DNA of 39,999 bases, taken from NCBI GenBank assembly GCA_021767645.1, contig JAASSY010000003.1, forward strand, positions 1-39,999, read 5' to 3'. How positions within the stretch are numbered: the first letter of the stretch is position 1; every line of letters begins with the position of its first letter. The stretch comes from Candidatus Parcubacteria bacterium (GTDB lineage Bacteria > Patescibacteriota > Minisyncoccia > Phycocordibacterales > UBA918). Below are positions 23,947 to 30,847 of this stretch, in pieces. Below the pieces are notes generated by a model. That model did not search any database. It saw nothing but the letters and a program-made list of their open reading frames with translations, and had not been told where the DNA came from. The position numbers and the translations under genes were made by a program.

Positions 23947-23972
23947 AAATACTGCGATATATCGCAGTATTT
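23947..23972. promoter_or_regulatory. 26-bp perfect palindrome upstream of the TrpR-like gene
   Basis: AAATACTGCGATAT and its mirror, directly after recJ and 2 nt before the ATG of the TrpR-like gene; the 20-bp core TACTGCGATATATCGCAGTA recurs at 24387-24406. Followed by TTTTT, so on the plus strand it could also terminate recJ. The recurrence of the same core without a T-run downstream favours an operator, with the first copy perhaps doing both jobs. Confidence 0.7.
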
Positions 23973-23974
23973 TT

Positions 23975-24385
23975 ATGGCACATATTGGTAAAGAAAAGTT
24001 AGATAAGGGTGAGTTCGAACGACTCTTTGGCCGTTTAGTACAGGTTTGCGCCGATGCGACTGAGCGTGACGCACATCCATTACTACACGGTTTGTTGACC
24101 GATACTGAACAAGTTATGCTCACAAAACGCTTTGCCGCAGTGCTTATGTATCATGAAGGGTACTCGTGCTACGTTGTAGAGCGTACGTTGAAAATCAGTT
24201 CCTCAACAGCACTACGAATACGTAAAGCATATAAGACGGGCCGCTACCGTCCTTTAGTCGCTGTGTTTGATAAAGGAAAAGTTAATCGGGAAGAGTTTTG
24301 GCGTACGTTAGAGGTGTTACTTAGGCTGGGTATGCCGTCGATGGGAAGAGATCGTTGGAAACATGTCCCTGGAATGGGTAGTTAA
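23975..24385 (+). CDS. TrpR/YerC-family DNA-binding protein
   Basis: 136 residues from ATG 23975; the ORF-track extension lies in recJ. The middle holds a Trp-repressor-like helix-turn-helix (LTDTEQVMLTKRFAAVLMYHEGYSCYVVERTLKISSSTALRIRKAY in pieces: TEQVMLTKRFAA, then ISSSTALRIRKAY as recognition helix). The basic C-terminus (PSMGRDRWKHVPG) may add DNA contacts. Such TrpR-superfamily proteins are common as small regulators of unknown ligand; a true tryptophan co-repressor role is not indicated because no trp gene is near. The identical palindromes on both sides are the likely binding sites, implying autoregulation and control of the RNase H gene or its neighbours. Confidence 0.75.
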   Translation: MAHIGKEKLDKGEFERLFGRLVQVCADATERDAHPLLHGLLTDTEQVMLTKRFAAVLMYHEGYSCYVVERTLKISSSTALRIRKAYKTGRYRPLVAVFDKGKVNREEFWRTLEVLLRLGMPSMGRDRWKHVPGMGS

Positions 24386-24386
24386 T

Positions 24387-24406
24387 TACTGCGATATATC
24401 GCAGTA
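24387..24406. promoter_or_regulatory. 20-bp palindrome, second copy
   Basis: TACTGCGATATATCGCAGTA, identical to the core of 23947-23972, one base after the stop codon of the TrpR-like gene and ~40 bp upstream of the -10 box of the RNase H gene. No T-run follows, so it is not a terminator. Confidence 0.7.
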
Positions 24407-24415
24407 TAAGCTCAT

Positions 24416-24438
24416 CTCACGCTGTCGCTGTGCGTGAG
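24416..24438. promoter_or_regulatory. Inverted repeat at the RNase H promoter
   Basis: CTCACGC-N9-GCGTGAG overlaps the expected -35 position of the promoter whose -10 is TAAGAT (24444-24449). That hexamer ends 7 nt before ATG 24457. The repeat could be a second operator or form a hairpin. Confidence 0.5.
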
Positions 24439-24456
24439 TGTGGTAAGATGGCTCGC

Positions 24457-24873
24457 ATGCAGGAATACATCATTCATACCGATGGCGGCGCGCGGGGTAA
24501 CCCAGGACCAGCCGGTATCGGTGTAGCCATTTTTGAATCTGACGGTACTGAGATAGCCACGGTATCTGAGTACATTGGTGAAGCTACCAATAATGTCGCC
24601 GAATATACAGCGATTGAACGAGCTTTTGCCAAGCTGCGTACGCTCGCACCAGACACGAAGAACGTGCGCGTTACTGTAAAACTCGATAGTCAGTTAGCTG
24701 AGCGTCAACTCAACGGCGCGTACAAAGTGAAAGACGTCACCCTGAAAACGCACTTTGACCGTATCAAAGCTGGTCTTGATGATTTTGCTAGTGTGAAGTT
24801 TGTCCATGTGCGCCGAGAGAACAATAAACGGGCAGACGAACTGGCGAACGAAGCGATGGATAAAGCCATGTAA
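24457..24873 (+). CDS. rnhA: Ribonuclease HI-family protein
   Basis: 138 residues from ATG 24457. It degrades the RNA strand of RNA-DNA hybrids such as R-loops and primers. The four acidic catalytic residues are all in place: HTDGGARGNPGPAG (Asp), NNVAEYTA (Glu), KLDSQLAERQL (Asp) and NKRADELANEA (Asp). It is the compact prokaryotic type without the basic handle loop of Escherichia coli RNase HI. The ORF-track start at 24430 is rejected because it overlaps the promoter. A leaderless mRNA is predicted. Confidence 0.93.
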   Translation: MQEYIIHTDGGARGNPGPAGIGVAIFESDGTEIATVSEYIGEATNNVAEYTAIERAFAKLRTLAPDTKNVRVTVKLDSQLAERQLNGAYKVKDVTLKTHFDRIKAGLDDFASVKFVHVRRENNKRADELANEAMDKAM

Positions 24874-24877
24874 ATAG

Positions 24878-24905
24878 TTGACCGAGAATATTGATTTGCT
24901 ATAGT
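24878..24905 (+). promoter_or_regulatory. Promoter of the 69-codon gene
   Basis: TTGACC (24878-24883), 16 nt, TATAGT (24900-24905) with an extended TGC. The ~40-nt leader contains a possible small hairpin AGCTCG/CGGGCT. Confidence 0.72.
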
Positions 24906-24948
24906 CACGTATAGCTCGAATTAACGGGCTTATATAGGGAGTAGAAAA

Positions 24949-25158
24949 ATGAAAGATCTTTTTGGGCAACCCGATGGTTGCGCTGCAGCTGGTGACACCA
25001 TTGCGCCCAAGACAGAGGTACCACTACGTCCAAACCGCGCTCCGGTCATCGGTTGGGTCAATCCGACCGATGATCTCGACGCGATCATGGCTGGCGACGC
25101 AGAGGTTCCCGTCTACAGTCCCGCTGAACCGGGCGACACCATCAAGTTCAAGACTTGA
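24949..25158 (+). CDS. Small protein gene, 69 residues, unknown function
   Basis: Begins MKDLFGQPDGCAAAGDT and ends SPAEPGDTIKFKT: acidic, Pro-rich, no membrane segment, one Cys. A real gene is supported by a good promoter (24878), an SD-like AGGGAG 8-10 nt before ATG and a hairpin terminator (25172-25192). I recognise no family. It is followed by a second small SD-led gene behind an attenuator-like leader, so the two may form one unit. Gene style matches the 38-codon gene at 6388. Confidence 0.7.
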   Translation: MKDLFGQPDGCAAAGDTIAPKTEVPLRPNRAPVIGWVNPTDDLDAIMAGDAEVPVYSPAEPGDTIKFKT

Positions 25159-25171
25159 TGATAGGTCATGC

Positions 25172-25192
25172 GCCGACCCTTACGGGGTCGGC
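25172..25192 (+). terminator. Hairpin after the 69-codon gene
   Basis: GCCGACCC-TTACG-GGGTCGGC followed by CATTTCTAT. The U-tract is short, so some read-through into the downstream leader is likely. Confidence 0.65.
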
Positions 25193-25216
25193 CATTTCTA
25201 TACAGGGGTACAGTTT

Positions 25217-25281
25217 GACTCTACAGTTGAGTCTGGTAGGTTGGTAAGTAGAGCTGGTTCCATAGGAACTAGCTCATTTTT
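25217..25281 (+). promoter_or_regulatory. Attenuator-like leader
   Basis: Three elements compete. Hairpin P1 is GACTC-TACAGTT-GAGTC (25217-25233). The terminator is GAGCTGGTTCC-ATA-GGAACTAGCTC (25251-25275, one mismatch) followed by ATTTTT. CTCTAC (25219-25224) can instead pair with GTAGAG (25248-25253), which would disrupt both P1 and the terminator 5' arm. The SD and ATG of the 36-codon gene follow 14 nt after the T-run with no promoter between. It is therefore a candidate on/off transcription switch; the ligand or signal is unknown. Confidence 0.5.
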
Positions 25282-25306
25282 GTTCAATCAATTCAGGAGG
25301 CGAGTC

Positions 25307-25417
25307 ATGTTTATCATGCTACTTCAGCACCTCAGCATCAATGTCATGGGAGTGCCACCGCGCCAACCGCGCACTATTCGCCTTCTGTATTACAACGAAG
25401 GAGGTCATAGTTCGTGA
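25307..25417 (+). CDS. Small protein gene, 36 residues, unknown function
   Basis: The ORF track merges this into a longer frame from 24962, but the strong SD AGGAGG (25295-25300) with 6-nt spacing fixes ATG 25307. The product starts MFIMLLQHLSINVMG and continues basic and Pro/Arg-rich, ending NEGGHSS. The hydrophobic N-terminus and basic middle would fit a small membrane-associated peptide. It sits behind the attenuator-like leader and ahead of a hairpin at 25464. No family recognised. Confidence 0.6.
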   Translation: MFIMLLQHLSINVMGVPPRQPRTIRLLYYNEGGHSS

Positions 25418-25463
25418 CGCGAGCGCTATGACCTGACACCAGACCTAGCGTCGAATTAAATCA

Positions 25464-25490
25464 GCCCCGGTGTGCTCACGCACCCGGGGC
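25464..25490 (+). terminator. Hairpin after the 36-codon gene
   Basis: GCCCCGG ... CCGGGGC, a 7-bp core that can extend with a bulge (GTG/CAC), followed by ATCCTTGTG. It separates the small-gene unit from comEC. Confidence 0.65.
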
Positions 25491-25516
25491 ATCCTTGTGT
25501 TTGCTAGACTAAGTAG

Positions 25517-27118
25517 GTGCGGGGACAATTTTTTTATACTGCCATCGTGGCTTTTGCGGTCGGGGTAGGGCTGACTACAGTGTGGTCAACCCCACTTAGT
25601 TTTATAGCGTGGCTCGGAATACTGAGTTTGCTGGCTGCACTGTGTGCCACACGCGCGCACCGAGAAATTAGTTGGCTAGCACTGATGCTTGTTAGTGTCA
25701 GCTTATGTCTGGTCGCTTTGGGTATGTTGCGGGTAGAGCTAGAACCGCCAGTCACTGACCAGAGTTATACAAAGCTTGTTGGTCAGGAAGTCGAGCTTAC
25801 GGGTGTAGTGGTGCGGGAACCAGATCAGCGAGAGCAGACCACACACTTGTACGTCGACGTTGGTGATGTCATGATCTTGGTCTACGCCGAGCGCTACGCA
25901 GCGGTGAATTATGGTGATCAGGTGACACTGGTTGGCGAGCTTGATAGACCAGAAGCATTTACAACTGAGCTCGGGCGTACGTTTGATTATCCTGGTTATC
26001 TACAAGCTCGCGGAGTGGGCTACACAATGTCGTTTGCTGATGTGGTGGTAAAAGACATCAACCAAGCGTCCAGTCTGCTCCACCACTTGTACCAGGTAAA
26101 AGGTGACTTTATGGACAGGTTGGAGCAAGTTTTACCTGAGCCACAGGTGGGGTTAGGCGAGGGTTTGTTACTCGGTGTGAAGCAGGCACTGGGTGAGCAG
26201 TACGAACAAGTGTTTCGCACCACTGGCCTCATGCACATTGTCGTACTTTCAGGCTATAACGTGATGCTGGTGGTCACCTTCTTCATGTACGTGTTGGCCT
26301 ACATTCTCCCGTTTCGCTGGCGCCTCGTGGTGGGTGTGGTGGCGATTGCTGGTTTCGCACTACTCGTCGGTCTTTCTGCCACTGTAGTGAGGGCAAGTAT
26401 TATGGCGAGTTTGCTTCTGTTGCTGCGTTTTACTGGTAATACCTATCACATACTCCGGGCGCTCTGTGTGGCGGGAGTAGTGATGCTGCTATTGAACCCA
26501 TATCTCTTGCTGTATGATATTGGTTTCCAGCTGTCTTTTATGGCAACGCTCGGACTGATTCTGTTTGCTGAACGAGTGTCTGACTATCTCACTTTTATGC
26601 CGGCTTGGCTTGGTTTGCGTGAATTTCTCACTGCTACTTTGGTGACGCAAGTATTTGTTTTGCCACTGCTGTTGTTTCATATTGGTGAGGTGTCGCTGGT
26701 GTCTGTGATTGTGAATGTTCTGGTACTGCCTGCGGTGCCGGTGGCGATGTTGCTTACCTTTGCTGTGGGGCTTATCTCGTACCTGTCTACTTCGTTAGCG
26801 TTAGCGTTGGCCTACCTGCCTTACGTAGCACTCACGTACATACTCGCGGTAGCTCGTTGGTTCGCCGCAGTACCGTTTGCGGCCATAACTGTGCCCGAGT
26901 TTTCTTGGTGGGCGTTTGGGTTGGTATATGGACTGATTGTGCTCGGAGCTGTGGGGTTATTACACCAACGCGAGTCAGTATCTGTCAGTACTGGTGTCAC
27001 GGACGATACGCTGCCTGACGTTTCGCACTGGACAATCGAGTGTGAGTCTGAGGTGCAGCAAAAAGCGGCCTCTTCATCTAAGGCCGCTTCAGCAGAGACA
27101 CCTGTCTTTTTTCGTTAG
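25517..27118 (+). CDS. comEC: ComEC/Rec2-type DNA uptake channel, membrane part
   Basis: 533 residues. N-terminal helices (about 8-70) precede an OB-like soluble domain (about 80-180, VELTGVVVREPDQRE...). Then comes the competence domain with GLLLGVKQALGEQYEQVF and TGLMHIVVLSGYNVMLV, the family hallmark, and about ten further membrane helices to residue ~480. It transports one DNA strand across the inner membrane. The C-terminal metallo-beta-lactamase domain of many ComEC proteins is missing here and is encoded separately at 27738. GTG start: TAGACT ends 6 nt before it, suggesting a leaderless mRNA. Its last codons contain the terminator of the convergent sod gene. Confidence 0.92.
   Translation: MRGQFFYTAIVAFAVGVGLTTVWSTPLSFIAWLGILSLLAALCATRAHREISWLALMLVSVSLCLVALGMLRVELEPPVTDQSYTKLVGQEVELTGVVVREPDQREQTTHLYVDVGDVMILVYAERYAAVNYGDQVTLVGELDRPEAFTTELGRTFDYPGYLQARGVGYTMSFADVVVKDINQASSLLHHLYQVKGDFMDRLEQVLPEPQVGLGEGLLLGVKQALGEQYEQVFRTTGLMHIVVLSGYNVMLVVTFFMYVLAYILPFRWRLVVGVVAIAGFALLVGLSATVVRASIMASLLLLLRFTGNTYHILRALCVAGVVMLLLNPYLLLYDIGFQLSFMATLGLILFAERVSDYLTFMPAWLGLREFLTATLVTQVFVLPLLLFHIGEVSLVSVIVNVLVLPAVPVAMLLTFAVGLISYLSTSLALALAYLPYVALTYILAVARWFAAVPFAAITVPEFSWWAFGLVYGLIVLGAVGLLHQRESVSVSTGVTDDTLPDVSHWTIECESEVQQKAASSSKAASAETPVFFR
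27063..27089 (-). terminator. sod terminator embedded in the comEC coding end
   Basis: AAGCGGCCT-N9-AGGCCGCTT with TTTTT on the minus strand, located inside the last ~18 codons of comEC. It encodes the Lys-Ala-Ala-Ser-rich tail of ComEC while terminating the opposite transcript. Confidence 0.82.
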
Positions 27119-27687
27119 ATGCGGTTTGCGACTACCTCCCAATTGAGGTTGGCAAAGAAGGCTTCCACGTATTGCATTTTTTCTGATGGTGGATGGTCCA
27201 GCATGTACGAGTGTTCCCACATATCGAGCGCTAATACAATGTCAACATCAGCAAGTTGGCCGAGTTGTTGTTCGTCTACCCACGTGCAGACGAGTTGGTT
27301 TTCGGCGCGATCGATGTACGCCATTACCCAACCGACACCACGAGTTTTGGCAATGAGACGAAATTGCTCCACGAACGCATCGAAAGAACCATATTGGTCT
27401 TCGACCATAGTTTTGAAAGGTCCGTCTGGGCATGGTTGCGCACCACCTTCAAACTGGGTGAAGTAGTACTCGTGGTTTTTCATACCACCAAACTCAAAGC
27501 CAAGTCTGCGGCGCATCTCGGCGATAGCGTAGGCATTTTGTTCTGGTTCATTGCTGTAGGCAGCAATCCGCTCGTGAATCAAATTGACGTGTTTGACGTA
27601 ACCTTGGTAGAGACCAATATGTTCGTCGATAGTTTGTTTGGAAATCCCTGTTAGCTCTGGGATGGTAAAAGTTTTTGGTTCGTACAT
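27115..27687 (-). CDS. sodA: Iron/manganese superoxide dismutase
   Basis: Converts superoxide to peroxide and oxygen. 190 residues from ATG 27687 (the ORF track opens at TTG 27693). The four metal ligands are visible: His23 (DEHIGLYQ), His in MKNHEYYF, and Asp and His in LALDMWEHSYMLDH. Fe versus Mn use cannot be decided; the symbol is conventional. A TACACT box ends 9 nt before ATG. It lies between the two halves of the ComEC system on the opposite strand, and together with the MTH1-like NUDIX it suggests exposure to oxygen. Confidence 0.93.
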   Translation of the reverse strand: MYEPKTFTIPELTGISKQTIDEHIGLYQGYVKHVNLIHERIAAYSNEPEQNAYAIAEMRRRLGFEFGGMKNHEYYFTQFEGGAQPCPDGPFKTMVEDQYGSFDAFVEQFRLIAKTRGVGWVMAYIDRAENQLVCTWVDEQQLGQLADVDIVLALDMWEHSYMLDHPPSEKMQYVEAFFANLNWEVVANRI

Positions 27688-27737
27688 AGTCAATGAAGTG
27701 TAATGAGTAACTCGTCATGAGTGTATCATAGTGATAT

Positions 27738-28601
27738 ATGGATGCAGAGGAGCGAGTCTGGGCACGGGTAGTGGTTGTGAGTTTATTATTGGTGGTAGCT
27801 GGCACCATTTGGCTGCTTCCACGGCTGTTGCCGACACCACCGCAGTACCTAGAAGTGCACGTGCTTGATGTTGGGCAAGGTGATGCTATTTTGCTTGAGA
27901 GTCCAAGCGGGCAACAGATGTTGATTGATGGTGGTCGCAATAACCAAGTGCTTCGTTCGCTAGCGGCCGAGCTTGCTTTCTTTGATCGGACACTCGACTT
28001 CGTCGTTGCGACCCATCCTGACGCTGATCATATTGGTGGGCTGGTCGATGTGCTACAGCGGTACACGGTAGAGACTGTATTGGTCACAGACAACCAGAGT
28101 GACACCACCGCTCATGCGGCGTTTACCGCAGCGATTGCTGCTGAGAACGCTGAACGACTAGTGCCCCGTCGGGGGCAGACCATTGACCTCGGGGCTGGTG
28201 TGCTCGTAACAGTGCTCTGGCCAGAGACGAACGCGGCTCGTCTGGAGAGTAACGCTGCATCGGTGGTGTTACATGTCCACTACGGTGAAACGGCCTTTTT
28301 GCTTACTGGTGATAGTCCAAAACGAATCGAAGAATATTTAGTACTGACGTACGGTGAGTATTTAGCGAGTGATGTGTTAAAGGTGGGGCACCACGGCTCA
28401 CGCACGTCAACGGCTGAACTATTTTTAGCAGAAGTTAGACCACAGTACGCAGTTATTTCTGCCGGGGCAGATAATCGCTATGGTCACCCACACGTGGAGG
28501 TAACCGACGCACTCTTTAACGCGGGAGTAACCACCTTTACGACGGCTGAGCAGGGTACGGTATCGTTTATCAGTGACGGTATGACCGTGACACCATACTA
28601 A
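27738..28601 (+). CDS. ComEC C-terminal-type metallo-beta-lactamase fold protein
   Basis: 287 residues: one N-terminal membrane anchor (about 9-30), then an MBL-fold domain. Metal motifs: VLDVGQGDAIL, THPDADHIGG (H-x-D-x-D-H) and VGHHGSRTSTAE; the later SAGADNRYGHPH completes the site. In many bacteria this is the C-terminal domain of ComEC and is thought to degrade the non-transported strand. Here it is a stand-alone anchored protein downstream of comEC, separated by the inverted sod. TATCAT ends 8 nt before ATG, so the mRNA is leaderless. Confidence 0.88.
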   Translation: MDAEERVWARVVVVSLLLVVAGTIWLLPRLLPTPPQYLEVHVLDVGQGDAILLESPSGQQMLIDGGRNNQVLRSLAAELAFFDRTLDFVVATHPDADHIGGLVDVLQRYTVETVLVTDNQSDTTAHAAFTAAIAAENAERLVPRRGQTIDLGAGVLVTVLWPETNAARLESNAASVVLHVHYGETAFLLTGDSPKRIEEYLVLTYGEYLASDVLKVGHHGSRTSTAELFLAEVRPQYAVISAGADNRYGHPHVEVTDALFNAGVTTFTTAEQGTVSFISDGMTVTPY

Positions 28602-28632
28602 AATTGGCCAGTCTGTACTGACTGGCCAATTT
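28601..28632. terminator. Bidirectional intrinsic terminator
   Basis: AAATTGGCCAGTC-TGTACT-GACTGGCCAATTT, a 13-bp perfect stem between the convergent MBL gene and rpmB, followed by A/T-rich flanks. Confidence 0.9.
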
Positions 28633-28657
28633 ATTTACTGGTTGTGTGTACACCAAA

Positions 28658-28900
28658 CTAGATAAGCTTGGCAGCTTTGAGGGTCGCGTACGCACCGTTT
28701 TTGGCGATAGTGCGGAGGCCTTTAGCTGATACCTTGACGCTCACGTACTGATCAATCTCAGGGACGTAAATCTTCTTTTTCTGGAGGTTGGGCTGACGGG
28801 TCGTTTTGCCGCACGGGTTAAACTGCGTCGCACGCGTGCGGTTGCTGTAACGACCACCCGTTTGGGTTTTTTTGCCAGTGATGTCGCATTGCTTTGCCAT
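28658..28900 (-). CDS. rpmB: 50S ribosomal protein L28
   Basis: 80 residues, standard L28: MAKQCDITGKKTQTGG, the central QPNLQKKKIYVPE and VSAKGLRTIAKNG. It has only two Cys (5 and 30), so it is not the four-Cys zinc form. Single gene on the minus strand with a probable promoter (TTGCAA ... TATACG) ~25-50 nt upstream. L28 usually neighbours rpmG, which is not here. Confidence 0.96.
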   Translation of the reverse strand: MAKQCDITGKKTQTGGRYSNRTRATQFNPCGKTTRQPNLQKKKIYVPEIDQYVSVKVSAKGLRTIAKNGAYATLKAAKLI

Positions 28901-29019
28901 AAATAATCAATTTAAGTGGGCGTATACTACCACGGACGCTTTAGATTGCAAGCTACAAGAATCTAGTGTGTCGAAATGATGGTGCGTGAGGGTAGAAAGT
29001 ACGATATAGTGGAGCCCGT

Positions 29020-29658
29020 ATGGAAACTATTTTGATTATCGCTGCCTTGATTATGTCGATTGTGCTCCACGAGATGGCACACGGTTACGCTGCAAACTGG
29101 CTCGGTGACCCCACGGCACGTTTGCAAGGACGGCTTTCAGGCAACCCTTTGGTGCATCTCGACCCAATTGGTTCAGTGTTAGTGCCAGCCCTCTTATTTT
29201 TTGGTAACGCGGGTATTCTCTTCGGTTGGGCCAAACCGGTGCCGTATAACCCCTACAACCTGCGCGACCAAAAGTGGGGCGAGGCGATCGTCGCGGCGGC
29301 CGGTCCAGCCATCAACATCGCTCTCGCTCTATTCTTTGCGCTGCTGATACGTTTCGATGCCCTTTTGGGGCTGCCCGGAAGTTTTATCGAAATCGCTGCG
29401 TACGTGGTGTATATCAACATCCTCTTAGCGTTCTTTAATATGATTCCCATACCACCGCTGGATGGTTCAAAAATTCTCAAAGCCCTCTTGCCGTTTCGCG
29501 CTGCTCGACAGTACGATGAGTTCCTGATGAAAGTGCAGTCATTTGGTTTGATTTTCACCTTCCTTTTTATCTTTCTGTTCATTAATGTATTCTGGGGACC
29601 GTTTTCACAGCTGGTAAATACTGTTTTTACCCTCTTTACCGGTACCCGGTTCTTTTAG
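29020..29658 (+). CDS. Site-2 protease family (M50) membrane metalloprotease
   Basis: 212-residue polytopic membrane protease. Zinc motif HEMAHG (His18, Glu19, His22) lies in the first helix and the NMIPIPPLDGSKIL motif in the later helix. Five or six hydrophobic segments cover most of the chain. There is no PDZ domain, so it is the minimal FtsH-like/YwhC-type group and not RseP. It cleaves membrane proteins within the bilayer; the substrate is unknown. TATAGT ends 9 nt before ATG. Confidence 0.92.
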   Translation: METILIIAALIMSIVLHEMAHGYAANWLGDPTARLQGRLSGNPLVHLDPIGSVLVPALLFFGNAGILFGWAKPVPYNPYNLRDQKWGEAIVAAAGPAINIALALFFALLIRFDALLGLPGSFIEIAAYVVYINILLAFFNMIPIPPLDGSKILKALLPFRAARQYDEFLMKVQSFGLIFTFLFIFLFINVFWGPFSQLVNTVFTLFTGTRFF

Positions 29659-29683
29659 AACGTCTCTACCAGTCGCATTTCTC

Positions 29684-29711
29684 TTGCAAATTCCGCTGAC
29701 TATAGTATTCT
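29684..29711 (+). promoter_or_regulatory. rpsL promoter
   Basis: TTGCAA (29684-29689), 16 nt, TATTCT (29706-29711). An overlapping TATAGT at 29701 is an alternative -10. The leader would be only ~8 nt. Confidence 0.65.
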
Positions 29712-29725
29712 GTCGCTGCTAACTT

Positions 29726-30139
29726 ATGGCAACAATCAATCAATTAACCCGTAAGTCACGTAAGGACAAAGCCCGCAAAACGAAGGTGGCGGCGTTGCAG
29801 TCTGGTTTTAACTCTATCAAGAACAAGCCAAACAGCTACAATTCACCTTTCAAGCGTGGTGTATGTACACGTGTGACGACGAAGACCCCACGTAAGCCGA
29901 ACTCAGCGATTCGAAAGATTGCTCGTGTTCGACTCAGCAACGGTCAGGAAATCACCGCGTACATCCCCGGCATTGGGCATACACTCCAGGAGCACTCCGT
30001 AGTGCTCGTGCGTGGCGGACGTGTCAAAGACATCGGTGTGAACTACACGGTGGTGCGAGGTAAGTACGACGCTACTGGCGTTGACGCTCGACGACGTGGT
30101 CGTTCACGATACGGTGCTAAAAAGCCTAAGGGTGAGTAA
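29726..30139 (+). CDS. rpsL: 30S ribosomal protein S12
   Basis: 137 residues, decoding-centre protein. Conserved: [48 protein letters not shown]. Two deviations are visible. TPRKPNSA has Arg where Escherichia coli has Lys42, the classic streptomycin site; and the loop KDLPGVRY reads KDIGVNY, one residue shorter and without Pro90. The methylthiolated Asp (VKD) is kept. The N-terminal ~25 residues are Lys-rich. It is followed at 196 nt by rpsG, so a str operon remnant. Confidence 0.97.
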   Translation: MATINQLTRKSRKDKARKTKVAALQSGFNSIKNKPNSYNSPFKRGVCTRVTTKTPRKPNSAIRKIARVRLSNGQEITAYIPGIGHTLQEHSVVLVRGGRVKDIGVNYTVVRGKYDATGVDARRRGRSRYGAKKPKGE

Positions 30140-30159
30140 ACTTGCGCTTAGATATTATG

Positions 30160-30316
30160 TTGGAATAAAGCGATATTCCAAACCACATTACAAATAGTTT
30201 ATATTCGCTACAGATTATCGGATGCGACTCTAAAGAGAGTCATAGGACACCCGTCCTACTTATGCGAAGAATGAAAATATACCGAGCGATGCTCGCACCA
30301 TATTTCTCATACTTCG
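30160..30316 (+). promoter_or_regulatory. Structured rpsL-rpsG spacer
   Basis: Four hairpins in 157 nt: TTGGAATA/TATTCCAA (30160-30181), GACTCT/AGAGTC (30226-30241), TAGGAC/GTCCTA (30243-30258) and a long imperfect one (30265-30316) with GAGC-GAT-GCTC at its centre. In Escherichia coli the rpsL-rpsG spacer binds S7 for feedback control; a similar role here is inference. Confidence 0.55.
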
Positions 30317-30335
30317 TCGTTAACGTATACACAAC

Positions 30336-30809
30336 ATGCGACGACCAATTAAAAAACGACCAGACATCCAGCCGGACGTGCGATACGGTTCGGTTGAAGT
30401 GGAGCGACTCATCAATTACTTGATGCTTCGCGGTCAAAAAGAAACCGCCCGTAAAATCGTCTACGCGGCGTTTGAAGAAATCAAAAACGCGAAAGAAGAC
30501 GGTGGTGAACCACTCGAAATCTTCGAAGCAGCCCTCCGTAACGCAGGACCACAGATGGAAGTTCGTTCCCGCCGAGTGGGTGGAGCCAACTATCAGGTAC
30601 CACGGGAGGTGCGTCCAGAACGACGTCTCGCCCTGGCCCTCCGTTGGATTACCGCGGCAGCGCGTAACCAAAAAGGTAAACCAACCTACAAAGCTCTCGC
30701 TAACGAGCTGATGCTGGCTGCTAAGGAAGAAGGTGTGGCAGTGAAGAAGAAAGAAGATACTCACCGCATGGCGGAGGCCAACCGAGCCTTTGCTCACTTC
30801 GCTTGGTAA
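30336..30809 (+). CDS. rpsG: 30S ribosomal protein S7
   Basis: 157 residues, normal length. It nucleates assembly of the 30S head by binding the 16S 3' domain. Recognised by RRPIKKRPDIQPDVRYGSVEV at the N-terminus (LVxxxxNxxMxxGKK region replaced by LINYLMLRGQKETA), ALRNAGPQMEVRSRRVGGANYQVP and the RMAEANRAFAHFAW end. No SD. Ends at a large terminator, so fusA is no longer co-transcribed. Confidence 0.96.
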   Translation: MRRPIKKRPDIQPDVRYGSVEVERLINYLMLRGQKETARKIVYAAFEEIKNAKEDGGEPLEIFEAALRNAGPQMEVRSRRVGGANYQVPREVRPERRLALALRWITAAARNQKGKPTYKALANELMLAAKEEGVAVKKKEDTHRMAEANRAFAHFAW

Positions 30810-30847
30810 GAAACCAAAAAAAACGCGACTCACTTTGTCGCACTACG

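Noticed and set aside
24962-25417. 151-codon ORF covering both small genes in another frame
   Set aside because: Its 5' two-thirds overlaps the SD-led 69-codon gene, a hairpin and the attenuator-like leader. Only its last 36 codons, from the SD-preceded ATG 25307, are kept.
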